Numbered from the stretch's first letter, positions 12,314-21,900 are shown. The stretch: DNA of 64,000 bases from Nannocystis bainbridge (GCF_028368995.1 NZ_JAQNDL010000005.1:258501-322500); one strand, 5' to 3'. The notes: generated by a model from the letters alone, not told the origin. A program made the numbers and translations.

Positions 12314-13222
12314 ATGAAGTCCGACGCTGCGCCGCTCCTCTGGCTCTCGCCCGTGAGTCCGGCCGCGTGCGAGGCGTGCGACGGGCCTCTGGGGGATGTC
12401 TACTTCGACCACGACGGGTTGCGCTGCGGTCGCTGTCACGCCGAGGCCCGGCGTGAGGCGACCGGGGCGACGCGGCTGCTCGCGGCGGCGCTGTACGGGT
12501 GCGTGGCGGCGACCGCCGCGATCGCCATCTGGGCCGCGATCGCCTATGCCACGCAGCGCGAGTTCTTCGTCCTCACGGCGTTCATCGGCGCGGGCGTCGG
12601 CGTCGCGGTGCAGAAGGGAGGCAGCGATCGAGGCGGCAAGTATTATCAATGCCTCGCGGCCAGCCTCACCTACGTGGCGATCGCCGCCGCGCCGCTGGTG
12701 TTCTCGCTGCTCGTGGGCCGGTCCTCGCAGCTCGCCGGTGTCGATGTCGTGGTGCTGGCGCTGACCCTGCCCTTCGAGCAGCTCCGCGTCGATCCGGGCC
12801 ACGGCGCCCTGACGCTGGTGGCCCTCGTCGGCGGCGTGTGGTTCGCGTAGTCGATCAACGAGCCGCGCGACGGCCTGTTCGGGCCCTACGCGCTCACCCC
12901 CGGCGGTCGCAGCCGGGCCGGTCACTACACCTGCCCCGGGTGCCGTGGCGGGCTCGCGCCGCGCCTGCTCGCGTGCCCGGGCTGCGGGACCCTGCGTCAC
13001 GCGGAGGCCGTGCGCGAGCATGCCGGACGCGCCGCTCGAGCCGAGGCCGAGGACGACCGGGCGGCGGCGATCGAGGCGTGGCAGGACGTGCTGCGGCTGC
13101 TGCCCCTGCCGAGCCGCGCCGAACAGCACGCGCGGCGGGAATTGGCGCGCCTGGAGGGCCGCACGGGCCCGTTCGCGCGGCCGGAGCGTGTCGGCGAGCG
13201 CGCGAGCCATGCCTACGAATGA
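12314..13222 (+). pseudogene. Zinc-ribbon membrane protein gene interrupted by an in-frame TAG
   Basis: The first half (12314-12847) encodes a zinc-ribbon-like CEACDGPLGD...CGRC module and four hydrophobic helices, ending ...VGGVWFA before TAG at 12848-12850. Without any frame change the sequence continues SINEPRDGLFGPYALTPGG, then a second zinc-ribbon CPGC...CPGC and a helical C-terminus (EAWQDVLRLLPLPSRAEQHARREL) to TGA at 13220-13222. Both halves look like one protein of about 302 residues. A single G-to-A change in TGG (Trp) would explain the stop. Alternatives are read-through, a split gene, or a sequencing error. GTG at 12311 directly precedes ATG 12314. The function is unknown; CxxC pairs at both ends of a membrane domain suggest a membrane-anchored metal-binding protein. 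Confidence 0.72.
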
Positions 13223-13246
13223 TCTGCCGGCGTAAAGAACTCGACG

Positions 13247-13276
13247 CGAGGAACCCCGATGATTCGGGGCGCCTCG
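13247..13276. terminator. Hairpin between convergent genes
   Basis: CGAGG-AA-CCCCGA, loop TGAT, TCGGGG-CG-CCTCG forms an 11-bp stem with a 2x2 internal mismatch. It lies 25 bases after the stop of the interrupted zinc-ribbon gene and before the convergent stop at 13391, so it could act as a bidirectional terminator. No T tract is present. Confidence 0.55.
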
Positions 13277-13390
13277 CGCCGTATCGTGACAGTCGGCGAT
13301 TCATCGCACCGCATCACCGACTGCGCCGGGCGCAGCGTGCATGACCCCAACGAATGTCACCACCACGATTCGCGCCGCGGCTCGCCGCGA

Positions 13391-13906
13391 TCAGGGCCGG
13401 AACACGGTCACGTACGGGTCCCAGCTGAGGTCCTCGACCTTGGTGCCGTTCTTGTAGATCGCCACCGTGAAGTTGTAGGCGATCTTCGGGCCCAGGGTCT
13501 CGTCGCGGCTGGTGAGCTGGGTCAGGCACTGGACGAACGGGCGGTCGATGCCCTCGACGCCGATCGCCGCCTGGGCGTCGGAGGTAAGGTTGCCCGGCGG
13601 CTTGTAGAACGGGGCGTCGCCGCCGCCGTTGCTCGTGCCCCACTCGACCAGGTAGTTGCCGGCGTTGTCCCACAGGTGAAACTGCTCGATGATCACGTGA
13701 TAGACGCCAGAGTCGTTCGGGTCGGTGGTCTGCAGCGGCGTGGCGCGCCAGCGCAGCTCGGTGCTCACCGGCACCTTGACGCCCAGCTCGTACGAGCCTT
13801 CGCCTTCGCCGGGGTTGCCGTCGAGGATCGAGGGATCGCAGAACATCTGGATCCGGTTGGAGGCGCTGCGGTCGCAATTGATGATGATGAGGATGTCCTG
13901 GGCCAT
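13391..13906 (-). CDS. Hypothetical cytoplasmic protein, 171 aa (possible AidA/PixA-like)
   Basis: ATG at 13906 (MAQDILIIINCDRS) is chosen because the upstream extension is Arg/Pro-rich and not protein-like. The sequence is beta-rich: SYELGVKVPVSTELRWRAT, YHVIIEQFHLWDNAG and IAYNFTVAIYKNGTKVED. There is no signal peptide. An N-terminal strand ILIIINCD, together with the overall size, recalls the AidA/PixA inclusion-body protein family, but the resemblance is weak and I would not transfer a function. It converges on the broken zinc-ribbon gene and is divergent from the metallopeptidase gene at 14195, with 288 bases between. Confidence 0.65.
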   Translation of the reverse strand: MAQDILIIINCDRSASNRIQMFCDPSILDGNPGEGEGSYELGVKVPVSTELRWRATPLQTTDPNDSGVYHVIIEQFHLWDNAGNYLVEWGTSNGGGDAPFYKPPGNLTSDAQAAIGVEGIDRPFVQCLTQLTSRDETLGPKIAYNFTVAIYKNGTKVEDLSWDPYVTVFRP

Positions 13907-14194
13907 GGCTCGTCTGCTCTCTTGATCGGCTGGTTTGCGGGATGGACCGGGCCGGTCCGGGCTTCGTCGGAGCGACGACCCGGCCGGCGCGGTACTCGTG
14001 GGGTAGAGAGCCGCGACCCCCCGATCCCGATCCAAAAAGATTCGAGGTTTTTTCGGGCCCCGGCGACGCGCCGGTTCGCGTGCAGCGAGGCGGTCACCAG
14101 GAGCCTCACGCGCGGCGCTCAGCGCGGCGGCGCAGGGCTGCGAGGCGCGAAATTCGGCGGCGGCGGCGACGGATCGAGGTAGTGTTCCGCGCGC

Positions 14195-15589
14195 ATGCGA
14201 GGCCGAAACCCAGCCGATATGGAGAGCGGTTCACGCGCGGCCGGCAGCGGGCGTGGGCGCGGATTCATGGCAGCGGCGTGCGCTTGCCTCATCGGCTGCC
14301 CGGCGACGCCCGAGGCTCCCGCTCCGGCGCCCGCTCCGACGCCGACCGTCGCCGTCGAACCCGCGCCCGCTCCCACGCCCGACGCCGTCGAGCCCGCGCC
14401 CGCGATCGTCAGCGTGAGCGTGTGGCAGCACGCGCAGGGCGCCCGCGCCGTGTTCGAGCTGCCCGCCCCCGCGCGCCAGGTGCAGCTGCGGCGCTCGGAC
14501 GCCGTCCGCCGTGACACCTGGCGCAGCGTCACGCCCGGCGTCGAGTTGGTCGACGGGCTCGTGACCAGCGCCGAGCCGCTCACCCGCTTCGAGCTGACGC
14601 TCGCGCCCGACCCCGTCGAGATCGATCGCATCTATCCGTCGCTGCACCGCGTCGGCCGCGGCGTGGCGCTCTACGGGCCGGCCCTGCTCGTCGAGGGCGT
14701 CGAGACGCACGTGGTGCTGCGCCCGGACGCGGGCAGCGTGGCGATCCCCGAGCACGCGGCCGAGGCGGGCTACGCCTACCTCGGGCCGGCCGAAGAGGTG
14801 ACCCAGGCCGACGGGCTGCGCATCGTCGCCGGCGACGACATCACGCCGGCGCTCCTGGCGACGATCCGCCGCGAGGCCGAGGTCTCGCTCCGATATTATC
14901 GTGACCAGCTGGAGCGGCCCGGGCGCGAGCCGACGATCCTCGTCGCCACCAGCCCGGGGCCGTTCGAGTACCGCGGCGACGCCAGCCAGTCGGCGGTCAT
15001 CTCGCTGCGCTTCATGGCCGCGCACATGCACGAGGCCGACGTGACGGCGCCCCAGTTCGTGGCCAAGTTCGTGCGCCACGAGGCGTTTCACCTGTGGAAC
15101 GCGCCCACCACCGAGGGCGTGCCGGACTGGCTGCACGAGGGCGGGGCCGAGTACGCCGCGATCGTGTCGGCCGTGGCCAACGGCGCGCTGACCCAGGAGG
15201 AGGGCGTCGCCCAGCTGTCGCGCAACCTCGGCCGCTGCAGCGAGGCCCTCGGCGAGCGCTCGCTGGTGACGGCGGAGCTCTCGGGCTGGCAGATCTACGC
15301 GTGCGGCGTGACGCTGCAGTGGGTGGCCGACGTCGAGGCGCGCGGCGGTTCGCAGGGCCGGCGCGACACCTTTGCGATCTGGCGCGACCTGTTGCGCGCC
15401 GGTGATGCCGGCGGCTACACGCTCGCCGACCTGCGCGCGGCGACCGGCCCGACGACGGCGCTGCTGCTCGACGCCGCGGGCCCGCGACGCTGGCCCGACC
15501 TCGCGCGCGCCGTCGCCGGACACGGCGCCAAGATCAGCGACGGCGCCGACGCGGTGCTCGAGGCGCCCGCGCTCGCGCCCTCACGCTGA
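14195..15589 (+). CDS. Lipoprotein metallopeptidase with HEAFH motif (M61-like)
   Basis: 464 aa. A short signal region ends in the lipobox LIGC, followed by a Pro/Ala tether (about residues 30-70). The catalytic region has HEAFHLWN at residues 295-302 and WLHEGGAEY with Glu315 as the likely third zinc ligand, the HExxH plus Glu arrangement of gluzincins. The HxxxHLWN form is closest to the HEFFHLWN of M61 glycyl aminopeptidases. The preceding DQLERPGREPTILVATSPG segment also fits a peptidase core. It is probably an outer-membrane or periplasmic peptidase. Starts at 14195, 14219 and 14267 are possible; the first has a GAGGTAG about 13 bases upstream. The last 29 codons recur as a degenerate copy at 17721-17810. 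Confidence 0.75.
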   Translation: MRGRNPADMESGSRAAGSGRGRGFMAAACACLIGCPATPEAPAPAPAPTPTVAVEPAPAPTPDAVEPAPAIVSVSVWQHAQGARAVFELPAPARQVQLRRSDAVRRDTWRSVTPGVELVDGLVTSAEPLTRFELTLAPDPVEIDRIYPSLHRVGRGVALYGPALLVEGVETHVVLRPDAGSVAIPEHAAEAGYAYLGPAEEVTQADGLRIVAGDDITPALLATIRREAEVSLRYYRDQLERPGREPTILVATSPGPFEYRGDASQSAVISLRFMAAHMHEADVTAPQFVAKFVRHEAFHLWNAPTTEGVPDWLHEGGAEYAAIVSAVANGALTQEEGVAQLSRNLGRCSEALGERSLVTAELSGWQIYACGVTLQWVADVEARGGSQGRRDTFAIWRDLLRAGDAGGYTLADLRAATGPTTALLLDAAGPRRWPDLARAVAGHGAKISDGADAVLEAPALAPSR

Positions 15590-15615
15590 TCGACCCCGGC
15601 GACAGCGCTCGCACG

Positions 15616-15664
15616 CGAGGCCCCCGCGCTTCCATCATCCTCGATGATTCATGCCCGCCCTCGC
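15616..15664 (+). repeat. Left copy of a ~49-bp direct repeat flanking the MarR-SDR module
   Basis: CGAGGCCCCCGCGCTTCCAT and the following 29 bases recur at 17676-17724 with only two or three differences. Together with the second copy it brackets about 2.0 kb. It lies 26 bases after the stop codon of the metallopeptidase gene. Confidence 0.75.
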
Positions 15665-15760
15665 ACTCACAGCAGGTTTTCACGCGACTTGGGGCGTGCT
15701 GACGCCACAGGGGGTGAACCTGATGAGCGGCGGCCCGCCGAGAATGTCGAAGTCGACGTG

Positions 15761-16219
15761 CTAGCCCGCGTTGAAGCGGCGGAGCAGGGCCGTGAAGGCC
15801 TGCAGGTCCTCTTCGGACCAGCCCCGCAGGCGAGCCGAGAAGGCGGCGCCGCGGAGGTCGAGTGCGGCGAGCACCTGCGCTTCGCCCGTCGGGCTGAGTG
15901 AGAGGAGCACGGCACGGCGGTCGGACGGGTCGGGGCGACTCTCGACGAGTCCGAGGCGCTTCATCCAGCCCATCAGGTGACTGGTCGAGCTCCGATCCAT
16001 CCCCACCGCCTCGGCCACGGCGCTCGGCTTCGCGGGCCCGTAGGCGTACAGCCAGCGGGCGATGTGAAAGGCGGCAGGCTGCAACTCCGGGTGGAATGCG
16101 GCGGCCGAGCGCTCGGTGAGCGCCCGTGACGCACTCAAGAGCGCATTCAGCTCGACGCCGAGCTCGAGCTCCAGCGCGCTGCGGGGAGAGGGGTCGGGGT
16201 CGGGTAATTTAGTTGACAT
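15761..16219 (-). CDS. MarR-family transcriptional regulator
   Basis: 152 aa with the MarR winged-helix layout: an N-terminal dimerisation helix, the HTH at about residues 60-85 (KPSAVAEAVGMDRSSTSHLMGWMKRLGLVES), the wing DPSDRRAVLLSLSPTGE, and a C-terminal helix. These proteins bind DNA as dimers and usually repress a divergent neighbour until a small aromatic or oxidant ligand is bound. It is divergent from the SDR gene at 16275 with only 55 bases between, so the SDR is its likely target. The promoter region between them is clearly richer in A+T than the surroundings. The module is bracketed by direct repeats. Confidence 0.92.
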   Translation of the reverse strand: MSTKLPDPDPSPRSALELELGVELNALLSASRALTERSAAAFHPELQPAAFHIARWLYAYGPAKPSAVAEAVGMDRSSTSHLMGWMKRLGLVESRPDPSDRRAVLLSLSPTGEAQVLAALDLRGAAFSARLRGWSEEDLQAFTALLRRFNAG

Positions 16220-16262
16220 ATACCCATCACTCCGAAGACGGTTGAGTTATCCCCATTATACC
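16202..16262. promoter_or_regulatory. Divergent MarR/SDR promoter-operator region
   Basis: This A+T-rich stretch contains TTGACA at 16213-16218 (overlapping the MarR start), the inverted pair GGGTA (16202-16206) and TACCC (16221-16225), and ATTATA near 16255. The GGGTA/TACCC pair could be a MarR operator. No promoter with canonical spacing is certain. Confidence 0.4.
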
Positions 16263-16274
16263 GGAGGCTCACCC

Positions 16275-17147
16275 ATGCTCCCAGCTCCTCTGATCGTCCT
16301 CACCGGCGCCACGAACGGTCTTGGCCGCGTCGCCGCGGGCGAACTCGCGCGTCGCGGCGCGCGTCTCGCCATCATCGCCCGCGACCGGGAGAAGGCCGAG
16401 CGCACCCGAGCCGAGCTGCGCGCGGCCGTGACCGGTGCCTCCGTCGACCTCTTCTTCGCCGACCTGACCCGGCTGGCGGAGGTCCGTCGCGCCGGGGAGG
16501 AGATCGCCGCGCAGTACGGTCGCGTCGACGTGCTCATCAACAACGCCGGCGTTCACGCCTTCGAGCAGCGCGTGACGCCTGACGGCTTGCCCGAGATGAT
16601 CGCCGTCAACTACCTGGCGCCGTGGCTGCTCACGCGGATCCTCGTGCCCGCGCTCACCGCCGCAGGTCGGGCGCGTGTCGTGACCGTCGCCTCCGAGGCC
16701 TCGCGCCGGCACGGCACGCTCTCGCTGCCGGAGGACCTCACCGACACCCGGCCGTTCACCGCCCGCGGCTCCTCTGCGATCTACGGGAAGAGCAAGCTGC
16801 TCAACATCATGTTCTCCCTCGAGCTCGCGCGGCGCCTCGAGGGGACCGGGGTGGAGGCGGTGTGCCTCGACCCGGGGTTCAATGTCACGGGGCTCGGCCG
16901 CGACCTGTGGTTCGCGGCGCCGCTCGAGCGGGTCCTGCAGTGGCTGCGAATCGGCGAGCCCGCCCGCGGCGCAGGGCTCATCGTCGAGCTCGCGATCGGC
17001 TCGAGCATCGCCAAGCGCGATGGTCGCTACATCACCGTGAAGGGGCCGCGAGCGATCACGCCGGCGCCCCCCGGGGGCGAACCGGCGCTCCAGCGCCGCC
17101 TGTGGGACGAGACCGAGGCGCTGCTCGTGTGGCTCAGCGCCCTGTGA
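16275..17147 (+). CDS. Short-chain dehydrogenase/reductase
   Basis: 290 aa from ATG 16275, preceded by GGAGG eight bases upstream. The cofactor-binding TGATNGLG is at residues 9-16, NNAG follows in VDVLINNAGVH, and the active-site YGKSK supplies Tyr and Lys; the Ser lies in VTVASEASR. The overall form matches the retinol-dehydrogenase/WW-domain-oxidoreductase-like SDRs, which act on lipophilic alcohols or ketones with NADP(H). The substrate is unknown. It is divergent from the MarR gene and is followed 18 bases later by a broken tatA-like gene, so the three may have moved together. Confidence 0.9.
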   Translation: MLPAPLIVLTGATNGLGRVAAGELARRGARLAIIARDREKAERTRAELRAAVTGASVDLFFADLTRLAEVRRAGEEIAAQYGRVDVLINNAGVHAFEQRVTPDGLPEMIAVNYLAPWLLTRILVPALTAAGRARVVTVASEASRRHGTLSLPEDLTDTRPFTARGSSAIYGKSKLLNIMFSLELARRLEGTGVEAVCLDPGFNVTGLGRDLWFAAPLERVLQWLRIGEPARGAGLIVELAIGSSIAKRDGRYITVKGPRAITPAPPGGEPALQRRLWDETEALLVWLSAL

Positions 17148-17165
17148 CGAGGTGAAGGTCCGCCC

Positions 17166-17305
17166 ATGCTCACTCCCCTTGAGATCGTCGTCATCGTCGC
17201 GGTCATCGTGTTGGTGTTCGGCCCGTCCCGGTTACCGCGCTGGGTTCGAGCATCGGCCAGATGCTGCGAGGGTTCCGCAAAGAGATGAAGGCGATCGGGG
17301 GCCGT
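17166..17305 (+). pseudogene. tatA/E-like gene remnant with a one-base frameshift
   Basis: ATG at 17166 begins MLTPLEIVVIVAVIVLVFGPSRLP, the Tat-A type membrane helix and FG hinge. After CCG at about 17236 the frame is lost: the original frame soon ends at a TGA, whereas the next frame reads ALGSSIGQMLRGFRKEMKAI, the expected amphipathic helix. Restoring one G (CCGGCGCTG) would repair it. The tail after GGRAVMQP does not look like TatA. A good ribosome-binding sequence (AGGTGAAGG) is retained. The gene appears inactive, or is a fusion of TatA with foreign sequence. Confidence 0.7.
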
Positions 17306-17863
17306 GCGGTGATGCAGCCGATCGTTACTTGTGCCTCAAACACTGAGCTTTGGGGCCGGCGCTTGAAGTTTGCGATGATTCCATGCAGTACTCCGATCTC
17401 TGATCGGGTCTCCGAAATCAGGCGGCTGTCCGGCGAAGTGCTTTCCGGTTGAGGGGTTCGGTTACACCTCGCTCGTAGGCTTTCCGAGCGACACGCGGCG
17501 GAAGAAGTTGGTGGCGAGCCGCCGCTGAATGTCCTCCTCCTTCAGAGTCTCCTGCCAGAAGGCCGGGGCGCGAGTTCGAGGACGCGGCGCGGGGCCACGA
17601 CGGGAGCAGGCATAGGAGGTCGCGGATGTAGGCACAGCGCTCGATCCGGTGGAGCTGGCAGCCCTCGCACGCGCTCGAGGCCCCCGCGCTTCCATCATCC
17701 TCGATGATTCGTGCCCGTCCTCGCGCGCGCCCTCGCCGGGCACGGCGCCAGGATCAGCGACGGCGCCGACGCGGTGCTCGAGGCGCCCGCGCTCGCGCCC
17801 GCACGATGATTCGCCGGGCCCTCGCATGAGGCGCAGCGCCTCGCAGGGGCCAGGGCCCCGCGA
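17306..17863. other. Gene-poor stretch with remnants
   Basis: No intact gene is supported. A minus-strand frame ending at 17462 contains FWQETLKEEDIQRRLATNFFRR, which looks protein-like but has no recognisable family and an Arg/Pro-rich upstream part. The right part (17676-17810) holds duplicated sequence from the metallopeptidase locus. A small patch around 17320-17420 is less G+C-rich than its surroundings. Confidence 0.4.
17676..17810 (+). repeat. Right direct repeat joined to a degenerate copy of the metallopeptidase 3' end
   Basis: Positions 17676-17724 match 15616-15664 with two or three differences. They run directly into 17721-17810, which match 15501-15590 at about 85 of 90 bases and would encode HGARISDGADAVLEAPALAP, the C-terminus of the metallopeptidase. 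In the left locus the two blocks are in the opposite order. The simplest reading is insertion of the MarR-SDR module into a tandemly duplicated stretch. Confidence 0.75.
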
Positions 17864-18520
17864 TCACGGCTCGTCGCTGGCCCCGCCGAGTTCGCGCCCG
17901 CAGCGGGCCGCCCAGTCCTCGAGCCGCGTCAGCGTGCTCTCGAGCACCTCGCGCGAGCGGGCCAGGCGGTCCATCGCGGCCTGCAGCGCGTCGCGGGCGC
18001 GCTGCAGGCGGCTGCGCACCGTGGCCGGCGGCACCCCCAGCACCTCCGCGATCCGATCGGTCCGCATGTCCTCCCAGTAGTGCAGCTCGAGCACCACCTG
18101 GTAGTTGACGGGGATCGCCCGCAGGCCCTCGAGCAAGAGCCGCTGCTCCTGCGTGCGGGCGATGACCGAGACGGCCCCCGGATCGAGCTGCTCGACCGAG
18201 ACCGCGTCGAGGTCGGCCTCGGGCGCCTCACGCGGGCGCCGGCGCAGGTGGCGACAGAACACGTGGTACGCGATGCGCAGCAGGTACCCGCGGAACCGGC
18301 TGGCGTCGGTCACCCGCTCGCGGCTCTCGACGCTGGCGACGAACGTCTCCTGCATCAGATCGGCGATGTGTTCGGCGCGGACCTTGTTGCGGAAGTATCG
18401 CTTGAGCAGGCGATAGTGGCGGGCGAACAGCAGCTCGCCTGCCGCGGCGTCGCCGGCCCGCCACGCCTCCAGCAGATCGGCGTCGCTGGGCTCGTCGGGG
18501 GGTGATGGAGGCGAGGTCAT
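17864..18520 (-). CDS. ECF-type RNA polymerase sigma factor
   Basis: 218 aa. Region 2 (about residues 25-95) contains LFARHYRLLKRYFRNKV, IADLMQETFVASVESRERV and FRGYLLRIAYHVFCRHLRR; region 4 (about 135-190) contains IPVNYQVVLELHYWEDMRTDRIAEVLGVPPATVRSRLQRAR, the -35-binding HTH. This two-domain form is that of group IV sigma factors. A C-terminal extension of about 30 residues has no clear anti-sigma or regulatory fold. No membrane anti-sigma factor lies next to it. Instead the gene is upstream of a Ser/Thr kinase in a cluster of kinases, a setting in which ECF sigma factors are often kinase-controlled. That link is inference. Confidence 0.92.
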   Translation of the reverse strand: MTSPPSPPDEPSDADLLEAWRAGDAAAGELLFARHYRLLKRYFRNKVRAEHIADLMQETFVASVESRERVTDASRFRGYLLRIAYHVFCRHLRRRPREAPEADLDAVSVEQLDPGAVSVIARTQEQRLLLEGLRAIPVNYQVVLELHYWEDMRTDRIAEVLGVPPATVRSRLQRARDALQAAMDRLARSREVLESTLTRLEDWAARCGRELGGASDEP

Positions 18521-18554
18521 GCGCGCACGGCTGGCGAGGGTGATGCGGCCCGTA

Positions 18555-18914
18555 TCACACCGAGCTCGGCGGGCACGAGCTCAGTGGCTTGAATTTCGGC
18601 GTCTTCGTCGGGGTCTCGAGCGGCGGCACCACCCGCGATTCGCTGGTCGGCGGATCGACGTAGGTGATCGTCACCGTGTACTCGACCTGGGGATCGTTGA
18701 CGCTGAACTCGACCCAATTGGTGCCATACGAGGGCCCGCTGGGGCTCACGCTCACGCCGCTGATCGAGCCGCTCCCGGCGGCGTTGGCCGCCGAGTCGAA
18801 GGTGACCCGGATCGTCGAATGCGTGGCGTCGACCACCACGATGTAGACGAAGTCGGACCCGACCTCGAGCGTGGCGACGTTGAGCCGGGTGCTGGCGGTG
18901 ATGCATTGATGCAT
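18555..18914 (-). CDS. Small beta-rich hypothetical protein, 119 aa
   Basis: Begins at ATG 18914 with MHQCITASTRLNV and has no signal peptide. It contains beta-type stretches (SDFVYIVVVDATHSTIRVTF, VEYTVTITYVD) and ends in a Pro/Lys/Ser-rich tail. Codon choice and the lack of Arg/Pro low complexity suggest a real gene. It sits between the sigma factor gene (35 bases to the start of that gene) and the TPR kinase gene (51 bases), on the same strand, so the three probably form one unit. I do not recognise the family. Confidence 0.6.
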   Translation of the reverse strand: MHQCITASTRLNVATLEVGSDFVYIVVVDATHSTIRVTFDSAANAAGSGSISGVSVSPSGPSYGTNWVEFSVNDPQVEYTVTITYVDPPTSESRVVPPLETPTKTPKFKPLSSCPPSSV

Positions 18915-18965
18915 GAAGGATGCTCCTGGTGCGTGGTTGAGGATCGATGGGAGTTCGCGCGAGCC

Positions 18966-21900
18966 TCACCCGCCGGCCAGGCGGCGCTCGTCGGTGGTGG
19001 CGTGCACGCTGTCGAACAGCACGGCCAGCATCGCCTCGCCGCCGGCGACCGCCCGGGCGTCCTCGCGGGCGCGACCCATGGCCGCCGCCCCGTCGGCGCT
19101 GGCCGGATCGCGGCGCACCGCCAGCAGCCCCGAGAGCAGCGCGAAGGTCACGCGATCGAGCTCGCCGACCGGCGCGTGATCGAACTCGGCCAGGCGCGCG
19201 GCCGCTCGCGCGTGCTCGCCGGCGATCAGATCGACCGCCGTCAGCCCCAGGCGCGCGTCGGTGCTGTCCTCGCAGCCGACCCCGCCCGCGGCCTCGATCG
19301 CGGCGCGCCCCGCCTCGAGCTCCACGCGCGCCTCGGCCAGCTCGCCGGTCGCCAGCAGCGCCCAGCCGAGCGCCACCCGGAACGACGCCGTGTACACGTC
19401 GCGCGCTCCGTGGGCCGCCGCGTGGCCCGCCACCGCCCGGCGCAACGCCGCCACCGCCGCCTGCGACCGGCCGAGGAAGTAGTTGCCCGTCCCGAGCAGC
19501 GCCGCCACCTCCGCGTGCTCGATGCGGTCCGGCCCCAGCACCGCGGCGAACACCGCCTCCGCGGCCTCCGCGTGCTTCACCGCGCGCTCGAACCGGCCGG
19601 CGTCGAGCTCGAGCTGGGCCAGCACGAAGCCCGCCCGCCCGGCCTCGAGCGTCATCGCCTCGTCGGTCCCCTGCCAGATGTCGACCGCCCGCCGCAACAG
19701 CACGCTCGCCTGCGCCTCGTGGTCGGCCCCGGCGCGGGCCGAGGCGCGCAGCACCTGGGCCAGGTTGTAGGCCGCGCGGGCGACCTCGGGGTGGCGCGGG
19801 CCGTACACCCGCCCCCGCTGGTCCAGCGCGCGCTCGAACTCCACCCGCGCCGCCTCCGGCTCGCCGCGCTCCAGCAGCGCCGTGCCGAGGCTCGAGGCCG
19901 CGTGCGACGCGTAGAGCAGATCGTCCTGCTCGACCAGCGCGGCCGCGGCGACGCGCAGCCGATCGACCGCCGGCTCGAGCTCGTCGGCCAGCAGCGCCAG
20001 GTTGCCGCGCACGAACCCCAGGCGCGCCTCGGTCGCCGGATCGAGCCCGATCCGGGCGCTCGCCGCCTCGGCCCGCCGCAGATAACGCCGCCCCGCCGCC
20101 AGGTCAGGCGTCTCGGTCACCGCCGACATCGCCAGCAAGCGCCAGCTGTCGGCGACCACCCGATCGTGGCCCGCCGCCTCGCCCGCGTCCGCCGCCTGCT
20201 CGAGCCGCTCGAAGCCCTCCGCCCCGCGACCGCGCACCAGCGCCACCCGCCCCAGCGTCAGCGCCACCTCGGCCGTCAGCGGCGCGTGCCCCAGCGCCTC
20301 GGCCTCCGTCGCCAGCGGCAGCGCCTTCGTCCACGCCGCCTCGGTCCGCCCGGTGAACAGCTCCGCCTCGGCGATCGCCAGCTGCCGGCGCACCTGCTGC
20401 ACCGCGTCCGCCTGGGCCGGCGGCGGCTCGGGCGGGCCGCCTTGCCGGGCCTCGCGCGCGCACGCCTGCGGGTCCTCGAGCCGCTGCACCGCCGCCGGCG
20501 CCGCTCGCAGCACCTCCGGCTCGCCGCCCAGCAGCGCCGCCACCACCGCCCCGGCGCCGTCGCGGTGGCGCTCGAGGCAGCGCCCGAGCCGATCGAGCAC
20601 CACCGGATCGCCGCCCGCTCGCGCCTCGCACAGCGCCTCGCGGGCCGTCAGCCAGCGCCCGCGCCAGCGGTCGAGGCCCGCCACCACCGACGCCTCGCTG
20701 TCGGCCAGCCAGCCCCGCCCGGCGCCCGTCGCCGCCGCCGCGAACCGCTCGCCCAGCCGCGCCCGGCTCTCGGCCGCCCACGTGTCGTCGAGCTCGCGCG
20801 CCACCGCCACGCACGCCTCGACCTCCGGCGCCGCGCTCCACCACGCCGCCGCGACCCCGCCGAGCAGCCCCGTCCCGAGCGCCACCGCGCCGGCCAGCGC
20901 CACCCTTCGCCGCCGCCGCCCGCGGGCCAGCCCGGCCTCGATCGCCGCCAGCAGCGCGTCGACGTCGGCCCAGCGCCGGCCCGGATCGGCCTCCAGCCCG
21001 CGCCGCACGATCGGCCACAGCCAACCCGCCAGGGCGTCGCGCGGCGGCTCGGCCGGGGTCCAGTCGACGCGCCCGCGCAGCACCTCGGCCAGCGTGCGCC
21101 GCGGGAACGGCCGCCGCCCCCACAGCCCCTCGTAGATCGACACGCACAGCGCGAACTGATCGGCGCGCGCGTCGGCCTGGCCGCGAAATTGTTCGGGTGG
21201 CATGTACGCCGGCGTGCCCGCGACCTCGCTCGAGCGGTCCTGCGTCGGCAACCCGCCCGGCCACGCGCCGCTCTCGTCCGTCGGCCCCGGTGCGCTGGGC
21301 CCCCCCTCGCCGGACTCGAGCGCCGCCAACCCGAAATCGACCACCGCCACCCGCCCGTCGACCCCGCGCAGCACGTTGTCCGGCTTGAAGTCGCGGTGGA
21401 TGATGCCCGCCCGGTGGGCCGCCGCCAGCCCGCGCCCGGCCGCCAGATACGCCGCCAGCACCTCGGCCTGCGGCGGCCCCGGCTCGCTGCCCAGCCACTC
21501 GCGCAGGCTGCCGCCCTCGATCCGCTCCATCGCCAGGTACGTGCGCCCGTCGTGCTCGCCGACCTCGTACACGTGCACCACGTGGGGATGGGCCAGCCGC
21601 GCCAGCGCCCGCGCCTCGACCCGCAGCCGCGCCGTCGATCGCGGATCGGCGAGGTGGGCGTGGACCAGCTTGATGGCGATCGGCCGCTCGAGCGCGTCGT
21701 CGAAGGCGAGGTGGACCTCGCCCATCGCCCCGGCGCCGAGGCGATGCATCAGCCGGTAGCGGCCGATCCGGGTCGCCTCGCCGCGCGCGAACAGCCGCGT
21801 CCGCAGCTCGCTGAACAGCCGCTCGTCGTCGACGCCGCTGAACACCTGCCCGTCGGTGCGCGCGTCGGACCGCTGCCCCTCGCGCGAGCGCAGCGTCTGC

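Noticed and set aside
16116..16274. N-terminal extension of the SDR gene upstream of 16275
   Set aside because: The extension is antisense to the MarR gene and promoter; ATG 16275 has a good GGAGG and starts directly before the cofactor-binding strand.
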